The position numbers and the translations under genes are program-made. Below, piece after piece: positions 1-5,784 of a stretch of 6,418 nucleotides of DNA. Positions within the stretch are counted from its first letter, which is position 1, and every line of letters starts with the position of its first letter. Location: contig MHXM01000150.1 in the NCBI GenBank assembly GCA_001825565.1, positions 1-6,418 on the forward strand, given 5' to 3'. The notes under the pieces are model-generated. The model was not told the origin of the DNA and did not search any database. It saw nothing but the letters and a program-made list of their open reading frames with translations. The DNA is from Desulfuromonadaceae bacterium GWC2_58_13 (lineage in GTDB: Bacteria; Desulfobacterota; Desulfuromonadia; Desulfuromonadales; Trichloromonadaceae).

Positions 1-408
1 GTGTTCGGGTTGCCCCAGGGGGGCCATGGCTTTCTCATGCGCAGCGTGGCCCGACTCGACAGCGTTGGCTTTTTCTCGCCCATCGCCGTTCAACCGAACC
101 GGGGCTACCGCATCAGCGCCCGCTTCAAAACCGAATTACCGGAAGGCGGCCGGGCCGGCATCGGCATTCTTGAGTTCGACCGGTTTCTCTGGATCGACGA
201 GCAATATACCCGCTCCCTGACCCAACAGCACCAGACCGGGATGCAGGAAGGATTCGAAATTTCCGGTTCCCACGACTGGCAGTCCCAGCGCTTCGAAATC
301 ATCACCGGGAGCAATACCCGCATGATTCACCTGGTGTTCTATCGTGAAGGCACCGACGGTTCCGCGTTGGTGATGTTTGATGATGTTGCGGTTACGGCCA
401 TCCGGTAA
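1..408 (+). CDS. C-terminal part of a protein with a probable carbohydrate-binding-like beta-sandwich (5' truncated)
   Basis: The frame is open from the first base of the window and ends at TAA 406-408, leaving 135 residues. The GTG at base 1 has no visible upstream sequence and the product begins inside a folded region without a signal peptide, so I treat it as truncated by the window edge. The sequence alternates short beta-strand-like stretches: GYRISARFKTE around residue 36, AGIGILEFDRFLWID around 52, a W..QRFEI strand near residue 93, and a closing MIHLVFYREG...ALVMFDDVAVTAIR. The pattern 'strand, W, strand, hydrophobic-G-x-DDV-hydrophobic at the very end' resembles jelly-roll CBM4/9-like or galactose-binding-like domains that close secreted or membrane-anchored proteins of polysaccharide metabolism. 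There are no cysteines and no heme motifs, so it does not belong to the cytochrome cluster, and it converges on that cluster. The rest of the protein and its enzymatic role cannot be seen. Any discrete C-terminal beta-domain is an alternative reading. Confidence 0.75.
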   Translation: MFGLPQGGHGFLMRSVARLDSVGFFSPIAVQPNRGYRISARFKTELPEGGRAGIGILEFDRFLWIDEQYTRSLTQQHQTGMQEGFEISGSHDWQSQRFEIITGSNTRMIHLVFYREGTDGSALVMFDDVAVTAIR

Positions 409-434
409 CCCCAAGCCATGCTCTGAACGACTTA

Positions 435-480
435 TACAACACGAAAGGGCCGGGAGATTTCCCGGCCCTTTCGTGTTGTA
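435..480. terminator. Bidirectional intrinsic terminator between convergent genes
   Basis: Bases 435-455 and 460-480 are exact reverse complements, giving a 21-bp stem with no mismatch around the 4-nt loop GATT (456-459). The core is a GC block (GGGCCGGGA), flanked by AAA on the left and TTT on the right, so the stem can stop transcription in either direction. It lies 26 nt past the stop of the plus-strand gene and 2 nt past the stop of the minus-strand peptide gene. The T-run is short (TTT, then CGTGTTGTA), so efficiency may rest more on stem strength than on a U-tract. A protein-binding palindrome is an alternative, but the convergent context favours a terminator. Confidence 0.85.
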
Positions 481-482
481 CC

Positions 483-539
483 TCAACAAGGATGGACGTT
501 GCCGCTTCCCACCACTTTCGGTTTCATGTAGCGTTTCAT
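483..539 (-). CDS. 18-residue peptide gene with a strong ribosome binding site
   Basis: Reading the minus strand from ATG at 539-537 to TGA at 485-483 gives MKRYMKPKVVGSGNVHPC. AAAGGAG at 554-548 lies upstream, with 8 nt between its end and the ATG, the same SD spacing as the giant cytochrome gene beside it. The peptide is basic at the N-terminus (K2, R3, K6, K8), has a glycine-rich turn (GSG) and ends in NVHPC with the cysteine last. It has no hydrophobic segment, signal peptide or heme motif. It sits 94 nt downstream of the cytochrome stop and 2 nt before the terminator stem, so it is probably the last gene of the cytochrome transcript. The MK-x-Y-x-KP-x-V start is reminiscent of short precursors of ribosomally made, modified peptides, but no maturase is in the window, so this is only a lead. 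I do not recognise a named family. A chance ORF with a chance SD remains possible; conservation in relatives would decide. Confidence 0.62.
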   Translation of the reverse strand: MKRYMKPKVVGSGNVHPC

Positions 540-547
540 GTCGCTAT

Positions 548-554
548 CTCCTTT
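548..554 (-). promoter_or_regulatory. Ribosome binding site of the 18-residue peptide gene
   Basis: The minus strand reads AAAGGAG, a 5-base core match to the 16S anti-SD, followed by the 8-nt spacer ATAGCGAC and then ATG at 539. The in-frame downstream ATG at 527 has no comparable SD, so 539 is the likely start. Confidence 0.7.
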
Positions 555-564
555 CGCGAAAAGG
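550..564 (-). promoter_or_regulatory. Small hairpin overlapping the peptide gene's ribosome binding site
   Basis: On the minus-strand RNA, CCUUU (564-560) can pair with AAAGG (554-550) across the loop UCGCG (559-555). This would bury most of the Shine-Dalgarno sequence in a 5-bp stem. The pairing is seen directly; a regulatory role is inferred. The stem is short, with only two G-C pairs, so it may be a weak or chance structure. Confidence 0.3.
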
Positions 565-633
565 TCAATTGTCTGATTTTAAAACCCCTTGGCTACCTTG
601 TTGCCTTCCGCCCCTATTCTTTGCCGTCCGACC

Positions 634-3600
634 TTATTTGGGCAATCGGGTATGGCAGTCGATACACATGCGGCCCTCGTCAGCCCAGCCCACCGGCTCC
701 TTGTCCAGGCTGTTATCCGCAATGGTCTGGTTGATCAGATGACAGGAAACCAGACAGGTCGGATTGGCCGCGCTGCCACCGATGGAACCCGAACCGTTGT
801 CGAATACCCCAGTGTTGTACAGGGTGTCGGGCGACTCGTCATAGGACGAACCGTCGTCGGCCTTGTATCCGTTGGTACGGATCCAGCTCTGATTCAACTC
901 TTCAATGTCGGTCCAGAAGGAGGTCGGGGTGGCCGAATTGTACAGCAACTCGTCCCGCACCTGGGCCTTGGAACGGATTTTCTGCTTGAAGAACTGAACA
1001 TCTCGGACGCCGTTGACGTGCTTGGTCTTGTCGCTGACAACCATGCCTCCCTGCAGAGCGGTATCAGTCCCGTCATGACAGGTCCCGCAGGTGCTGTTCT
1101 TATCGTTGTACCAGACGGTAACCGTAGCATTATGGCAAACGTAGCAACCAATGACGGTTGAGGTCGAGGTGACATTGTCATCCAGGCGGCCACCGTGGCC
1201 GCGGATTTCATCTTTGTTGGCATAGGTCATGCCGGGCGGGACGGCATCGGCATCCAGGATCGGCAAGAAGCCGCTGGTCCCCGAGTAAACGGCATCAAAA
1301 TGGAAACCGACTTCATGGGATTGATGGGCGTTGGTGGTTGGCGAGTTACCGTGACAACCGGCACAAACGTCGCTATGTCCAACCGAAGCCCAGGTTCCGC
1401 CCCAGGCCGGACTGGAGTTGTACACCGGGGTGATGGCGCCGTCGCTGTGACATAGGGTGATCCCGCAGCGGCCTGCGGATGGGTTGTTGTACCCGACATT
1501 GAGTACGTTGACCGTCGAGTTCATATGGGTTGACAAAGAATTGCCGTGGCAATTGCTGCAGAGAAAACTGTATTCGGTGGTAGTGGCATCGGCGATCCCG
1601 GCACCGTTATACATGGTCGGGATCTGGTCCGATCTCACATGGGTCGGATGGGAACCGGTGCTCGGCACGCCGGCATGGCACAGGGAACATGTTTCCGAGG
1701 CTGGCACATTCCAAAGCGGAGTCGGCGAGATTGTTCCATTACCGTCCTGGTGACAGGTAGTGGTGTTGCACTTGCCGAGGTTGTTAGTGGCGCCAACCGT
1801 GGTCAGTTGGGTCGAATTGTAGGTGGCACTATTGTAGTTCATGCCCGGTTGCAGATTTACAATTCGGTTGATGTGCAAAGCGTCCATACCGCTGCCGTTA
1901 TGGCACTTACTGCAACTGATGCTCCCGGTAATGATCGTGGAAGAATGGGCGGCATGCCCGTTACTGGTTATCCCGATCCACATATGACAGATCAGGCATC
2001 CGAAACCAACATCGCCGCCCCAATTGTAACCACCGGTATTAGCGTTATAAGGCGTTCCGTCCTGTCCATTATTATGGCAATCGTTGGTTCCGCAGGTGCC
2101 AAAGCTGCCCCCCGTCGCCCAATTGCCCGTATAGGTAAAATGAGGAAACGAACTATCCTTGACCACGCTGAATGTGCCATTCAGGTGCCCGGACGAAGGT
2201 TTGGTCCCGGGAGTCCCCCAAGCGGCACCGCTTTCGTGGCAGCTGGAACAGCTGATGACAATGCCGTACATACTGCTTGCGGACATGTGCTGATTATGCA
2301 CCTTCCCGGACAAGTTGAGATTGCTGGTCACGTTGTGGTGACACATGATGCAGGCGGTGGTCCCAGCATCGTACCAACCATACGTACCGTCGGTAGTCAG
2401 AATGTTGTTGTGGCAGGCCACGTTCGCGCAGGTGTCGGCGGCGGAATTGTAGCTGGCGCCCAAGTCGGCCGCATTTTTGTCCCAGATCGGTTTGGCAAAG
2501 CGAGCCGAGGCGGTGTTGACCGTGGCCACAAAAACCTCGGCCGTGCCGGCGTCGGTGTGATCGTCGTCATTGACGACCGCAGCATGGCAGAATTCGCACA
2601 GTACCCGCTGTTTGGCATCGGCGGTTCCGTTGCCGGTGGTGGTCAGCAGAGCCGTGTTGTACTGCTCTCCATAGACCTCCATGGACAGTTTTTCCATATG
2701 GACCGCGTGCTTGCCGGCGGTGTTTTCATCCACACCGGTCGAGGTGTCGGGCCAGTAGTTCTTTTCGTCGCCGACGGTGGTGCCGCCACCATGACAGGCG
2801 TAACAGACCGGCTTGAAAGCTGGATCGGAGCCATGGGGATGACATTCGATGCAGTTGTGTACCCCGCCGTGGCTTCCGGAATAGGTGGTCTGGTTGAACC
2901 GGCGCACATCGGCCGAGGCATGGCAGACCTGGCAGACGCCATCGAAGGTGGTGTCCTTGACGTAGCTGGCGCGCAGGGTCTTGTCGCTGAAGGTGGCGAT
3001 GGCAGTCCCCTGGATGACGCTGAGCAGCATGGCATCGTAGCCGGCGACTCCGTGGGGATCGTGGCAGTAATTGCACTTGGTGCCGTCATCACTGGCTCCG
3101 GTGGTGGCGTAATGGGCCTTCTCGTTGCTGCTGCCGCCGTCGTGGCAGGCCCCACAAAAAGCGTTGGGGGTGGCTGTGGCATAGACCTGTCCGTTGACCG
3201 TCTTCAAGCGGTCGGTGCTGCCGGCCCCCATGTGGGCTGCATCGACGGTGGTGCCGTGACAGCCGGTGCAGCCGATGTTGGGCGGCGTCGAACCGCCATT
3301 GGCGGTAGTCTTCCCATGGCCGGCGCTGAAGAAGTTGCCCTTCGCCGGGGCGGTCCTCACCGTGCTGCCGGCATCGGTGTAAACCGTAGTGGCGGTGCCG
3401 GCATGGCAGGCGTCGCAGACGGCGGTTGCTCCGTTGCCCCAGGTCGGAGTCGAGGAGCCGTCAGCGCCGTCGACGGCGTGGCAGCTGTCGCAAACACCGG
3501 CAGTCACCGAAATGGCGGCGTCGATGTGAGCGGCATGGGTGCCGTCGTTGGCGCCGGCTCCGTGACAGCCGGCACAGGCGATATTGGCGCCGGTGGCGCT

Positions 3601-5718
3601 GATGTGGGCGGTGTGGGAACCACTGGTCGGGGGGACATCGTGGCAAGTGCCGCAGGCACCGGAAGCCGCGCTGTCCCAATCGGGGGCAGCATAATTCCCC
3701 TTGCCGTCGCTGTGGCAATACACATTGGCGCAGGTGTTGGCGCCATCGGTGAAACTGCCGCCGGACAGGGCATTGTACAGGGCACCGCCGCTGGTCGCGA
3801 AATCGACATCCGACTGACCGTTGACATGAACGCCGCCGAGCAGTTTGGCCGAAGCCACCAGGGTATTGCCGTCGCTGGCGGTTCCTTCATGACAGATAGT
3901 GCAGCCGTAGCTCTTGCTTAACGATCCCTGACCGAGATGTTTCTGGTGACTGGTGGAATTCTTTTTGTTTGAGCTATTCATCGTCTCGGCGGTATTGCCA
4001 TGGCAGGCCGTGCACCCGGCAATGGTGCCGGCGGTATTTTTCCAATTAATCGAGGCATACACAGGATCTCCTGCGTTGCCATTGCTGTGGCAGTAAACAC
4101 TGGAACAGGTGCCGGGATTGGTGTCACTGAAGTTGGTGTAGGTTGCCGAACCTCCCCCCAGAGCACCAAAATCCACATTCTGGAAATCCCCATCAAGATG
4201 GGTATTGGTGCCGGCAAAAGTCTGACTGTGGCAGTTGTCGCAGGCCAGACTGTAATCGCTGCCGCCGGCGGCATGGCGCTTATGCGGTGTCAAGGTTTCG
4301 TCTTTGAACTCGGCGCGCAAGGTGGTATTGGTGATGTCGGTATAGCGGTAGCTGCGGTTGTTGTCGATATCCACCGCGTAACCACCCAGGGTGCCCATAC
4401 CTTCGGCATCCAGGGTCGGCGGGAAACCGTGACAAGCGCTGCAATCGGCGACAAACGACCCGTTTTCGTTGTTATGGAAGTGGCAATTGATACAGCCATC
4501 CTTGCCGTAGGTGGCGGAAACCTTCCCGTTATGAGGAAAGGTCAGGGTATGGCAGCCCTGGCAGTAGCCGGTGCCGTCCGCGTTGGCCCAAGGCGCCGTG
4601 GTCGACGTGAATTCGAGGCCGACGGCGTTGGCAATGACTCCGACCTTGGGCACGAAGATATTTTCGACAGACTTTCGTAACACGAAATAGTTGGGATTGG
4701 TGGCGTGGTAGACATGACCACCGTGGCAGTCGAGACATCCGGCAAACATGCTGTTGTCATTGCCGTTAACATCGCCGTGTTTGATGTAAACATGGCAGGT
4801 CTGGCAGATATTGGAGCGCAACTGCGCCTGGATGGCCGAATCGGCATCGGTACGTCCGGGACCGTCGCCGAGCAGCAATTCGCCGTCGCCGGTGGTCAAA
4901 CCGGTGGTGTAGCCGGTATTGGTCGCCTGGGCCTGGGCCACACCGTCGTCCGTGCTGGTGTTCGAATCGACGAAATGGATGCCGTGGCAGGAGGAGCAGG
5001 AAATATCGTACTCGGCACTGGTCGAGTTATAGACCAGGCGCACCCCACCCTTGTCGATGTTGGTGGAGAGGACCAAGGTGCTGGCATTGTAGGTGACGGC
5101 CTTGTACTTATCAGAATTGGCGGCTGCGAAGGTCGGGTAGTCGGTGACCATCGGGTGAGTTCCCAAACCATGGTCGGCATTACCCACATTCCAGGGACGA
5201 TGACAGTCGAGACACATGGCGTTGGGATTGCTTAAACGCAGCAGCTTATTGCTGGCGGCATCGGGGTTCGCCTGGTTTTGATTCAAGTGGGGGTCATGAC
5301 AACGGGTACAGGTAACCTTGCCGTTGGAGATCCCGTAGCGGGAGCGATAAAGAGCAGCTGTCGGGGCCATTGCTCCAGCCGCCTCGACCACATCCTTGGT
5401 CGAAGCCCAGTAGTGGGAAGTTTGCGCGGTCGGGGTCAGGGTCAGTTTGCTGGCGGAGCCCAAGGCGTCGCTGGCGTCATTCACGGAGAACACACCGTGC
5501 GGCCGATACCCGTTGCCATCCACGAACGTGGTTGTCGTCGGACTGGGTTTGTGACACTGAACGCAGATGTTGTTACCGCCAAGACTGGTAGTAGAAACTC
5601 CAGCCGTATGGCAGACACTGCAGTCGAACCAGTGAACCGGCCGGGCCGCTTCGGCGAGAACTCCCAAACCCAGAGCGACGAAAACCATCAGCAGACTCAA
5701 GGATGTTTTCAGCCTCAT
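634..5718 (-). CDS. Giant multiheme c-type cytochrome, 41 candidate heme sites, CX4CH/CX2CH repeat family
   Basis: This is a 1694-residue exported cytochrome, probably for periplasmic or extracellular electron transfer. I chose ATG 5718 because AGGAG at 5731-5727 is 8 nt upstream; the in-frame GTG at 5727 overlaps that SD. Residues 1-25 form a signal peptide (R2, K4, a hydrophobic core to about 21, cleavage likely after A24 or A25). There is no lipobox, so it is not a lipoprotein. I count 34 CX2CH motifs, six CX4CH (first Cys at residues 538, 663, 1097, 1209, 1317, 1418) and one CX3CH (1655); the last is CIDCH at 1685, five residues from the end. CX4CH followed by CX2CH is the signature of the Geobacter repeat family (TIGR01904/PF09698, from memory). 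Pairs such as CTRCHDPH 137/CLDCH 169 resemble doubled-CXXCH domains. Nine HxxH motifs (for example HTAH, HNQH, HPTH) are likely distal heme ligands. Heme-free stretches occur at about 57-136 and 1549-1654. No beta-barrel, transmembrane helix or catalytic domain is seen. It follows another cytochrome gene by 66 nt, probably in one operon. The partner proteins are unknown. Confidence 0.97.
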   Translation of the reverse strand: MRLKTSLSLLMVFVALGLGVLAEAARPVHWFDCSVCHTAGVSTTSLGGNNICVQCHKPSPTTTTFVDGNGYRPHGVFSVNDASDALGSASKLTLTPTAQTSHYWASTKDVVEAAGAMAPTAALYRSRYGISNGKVTCTRCHDPHLNQNQANPDAASNKLLRLSNPNAMCLDCHRPWNVGNADHGLGTHPMVTDYPTFAAANSDKYKAVTYNASTLVLSTNIDKGGVRLVYNSTSAEYDISCSSCHGIHFVDSNTSTDDGVAQAQATNTGYTTGLTTGDGELLLGDGPGRTDADSAIQAQLRSNICQTCHVYIKHGDVNGNDNSMFAGCLDCHGGHVYHATNPNYFVLRKSVENIFVPKVGVIANAVGLEFTSTTAPWANADGTGYCQGCHTLTFPHNGKVSATYGKDGCINCHFHNNENGSFVADCSACHGFPPTLDAEGMGTLGGYAVDIDNNRSYRYTDITNTTLRAEFKDETLTPHKRHAAGGSDYSLACDNCHSQTFAGTNTHLDGDFQNVDFGALGGGSATYTNFSDTNPGTCSSVYCHSNGNAGDPVYASINWKNTAGTIAGCTACHGNTAETMNSSNKKNSTSHQKHLGQGSLSKSYGCTICHEGTASDGNTLVASAKLLGGVHVNGQSDVDFATSGGALYNALSGGSFTDGANTCANVYCHSDGKGNYAAPDWDSAASGACGTCHDVPPTSGSHTAHISATGANIACAGCHGAGANDGTHAAHIDAAISVTAGVCDSCHAVDGADGSSTPTWGNGATAVCDACHAGTATTVYTDAGSTVRTAPAKGNFFSAGHGKTTANGGSTPPNIGCTGCHGTTVDAAHMGAGSTDRLKTVNGQVYATATPNAFCGACHDGGSSNEKAHYATTGASDDGTKCNYCHDPHGVAGYDAMLLSVIQGTAIATFSDKTLRASYVKDTTFDGVCQVCHASADVRRFNQTTYSGSHGGVHNCIECHPHGSDPAFKPVCYACHGGGTTVGDEKNYWPDTSTGVDENTAGKHAVHMEKLSMEVYGEQYNTALLTTTGNGTADAKQRVLCEFCHAAVVNDDDHTDAGTAEVFVATVNTASARFAKPIWDKNAADLGASYNSAADTCANVACHNNILTTDGTYGWYDAGTTACIMCHHNVTSNLNLSGKVHNQHMSASSMYGIVISCSSCHESGAAWGTPGTKPSSGHLNGTFSVVKDSSFPHFTYTGNWATGGSFGTCGTNDCHNNGQDGTPYNANTGGYNWGGDVGFGCLICHMWIGITSNGHAAHSSTIITGSISCSKCHNGSGMDALHINRIVNLQPGMNYNSATYNSTQLTTVGATNNLGKCNTTTCHQDGNGTISPTPLWNVPASETCSLCHAGVPSTGSHPTHVRSDQIPTMYNGAGIADATTTEYSFLCSNCHGNSLSTHMNSTVNVLNVGYNNPSAGRCGITLCHSDGAITPVYNSSPAWGGTWASVGHSDVCAGCHGNSPTTNAHQSHEVGFHFDAVYSGTSGFLPILDADAVPPGMTYANKDEIRGHGGRLDDNVTSTSTVIGCYVCHNATVTVWYNDKNSTCGTCHDGTDTALQGGMVVSDKTKHVNGVRDVQFFKQKIRSKAQVRDELLYNSATPTSFWTDIEELNQSWIRTNGYKADDGSSYDESPDTLYNTGVFDNGSGSIGGSAANPTCLVSCHLINQTIADNSLDKEPVGWADEGRMCIDCHTRLPK
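652..756 (-). repeat. Degenerate seventh heme module of the giant cytochrome, with a CX3CH motif
   Basis: Residues 1655-1689 read TCLVSCH (a CX3CH site), then a Trp in VGWADEG, then CIDCH 30 residues after the first Cys. The six upstream modules have the same order: TC-x4-CH, Trp, C-x2-CH, with first-Cys spacings of 26-34. About 90 residues before the CX3CH is KHVNGVRDVQFF, the His-x-Asn-Gly...Val-x-Phe element that also precedes CX4CH in other modules. The segment is therefore best read as a module copy that has lost one residue between its cysteines. Confidence 0.6.
1132..2430 (-). repeat. Four tandem triheme modules (modules 3-6) of the giant cytochrome
   Basis: CX4CH motifs begin at residues 1097 (CANVACH), 1209 (CGTNDCH), 1317 (CNTTTCH) and 1418 (CGITLCH), 112, 108 and 101 residues apart. 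Each is followed by a conserved Trp (YGWYD, YNWGG, PLWNV, PAWGG), a CX2CH (1123, 1241, 1344, 1452), an HxxH (HNQH, HAAH, HPTH, HQSH) and another CX2CH (1157, 1269, 1387, 1525). The last interval is longer in module 6 (73 residues rather than 28-43). The cysteine-histidine grid is conserved while the linkers have diverged, which points to old tandem duplication. Confidence 0.8.
3562..4107 (-). repeat. Two tandem triheme modules (modules 1-2) of the giant cytochrome
   Basis: CX4CH motifs at residues 538 (CSSVYCH) and 663 (CANVYCH) are 125 residues apart. Each is followed by a Trp (INWKN, PDWDS), CX2CH (569, 689), HxxH (HQKH, HTAH) and CX2CH (606, 715). Each is preceded by a similar element, HLDG...NVDF or HVNG...DVDF. 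They match modules 3-6 but are separated from them by about 380 residues holding nine CX2CH sites and no CX4CH. Confidence 0.78.
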
Positions 5719-5784
5719 AAGCTTCACTCCTACTTATTTAACAGGCTTAAAACGCGGGAAGGCCCAGACCAGCAAGTAAATTTA
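5719..5784 (-). other. 66-nt spacer between the two cytochrome genes, no terminator seen
   Basis: Apart from the SD above, this spacer holds a 12-bp palindrome, AGTAAATTTACT (5775-5786), that overlaps the upstream stop codon, and a weak TTTAA/TTAAA pairing. I see no GC-rich stem with a T-run and no convincing -35/-10 pair. Read-through from the upstream gene is therefore the simplest model. Confidence 0.5.
5727..5731 (-). promoter_or_regulatory. Ribosome binding site of the giant cytochrome gene
   Basis: The minus strand reads AGGAG, followed by 8 nt and ATG at 5718. The G of the SD falls inside the alternative GTG start at 5727, which argues against that start and fixes the N-terminus at MRLKTS. 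Confidence 0.8.

Noticed and set aside
435..483. Peptide plus hairpin as a leader-peptide attenuator
   Set aside because: The next sequence past the hairpin in that direction is the antisense strand of the convergent gene, so there is no downstream gene to control.
432..485. TGA of the 18-residue peptide read as selenocysteine, with extension to TAA 434-432
   Set aside because: The extension would be 16 residues encoded by the terminator stem itself. The stem starts only 2 nt after the TGA and its 4-nt loop (AATC) has no G, unlike the loops of bacterial SECIS elements. An ordinary stop is simpler, although selenocysteine is common in this group of bacteria.
1546..3921. Plus-strand open frame of 791 codons opposite the giant cytochrome
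   Set aside because: It is rich in Gly, Ala, Val and Ile with no domain pattern. It arises from antisense reading of a GC-rich gene with regularly spaced Cys and His codons. The minus-strand frame has 41 in-frame heme motifs, a signal peptide and an SD.
634..5718. Regularly spaced GTGGCA/ATGGCA/GTGACA words on the plus strand as a DNA repeat or CRISPR-like array
   Set aside because: They are the reverse complement of the Cys-His codons of heme motifs. Spacing varies, and no 20-plus-base repeat units with unique spacers occur.
5719..5727. GTG at 5727 as the start of the giant cytochrome (three extra residues, MKL)
   Set aside because: It overlaps the AGGAG that is ideally placed for ATG 5718, and no other SD lies upstream at the right distance.
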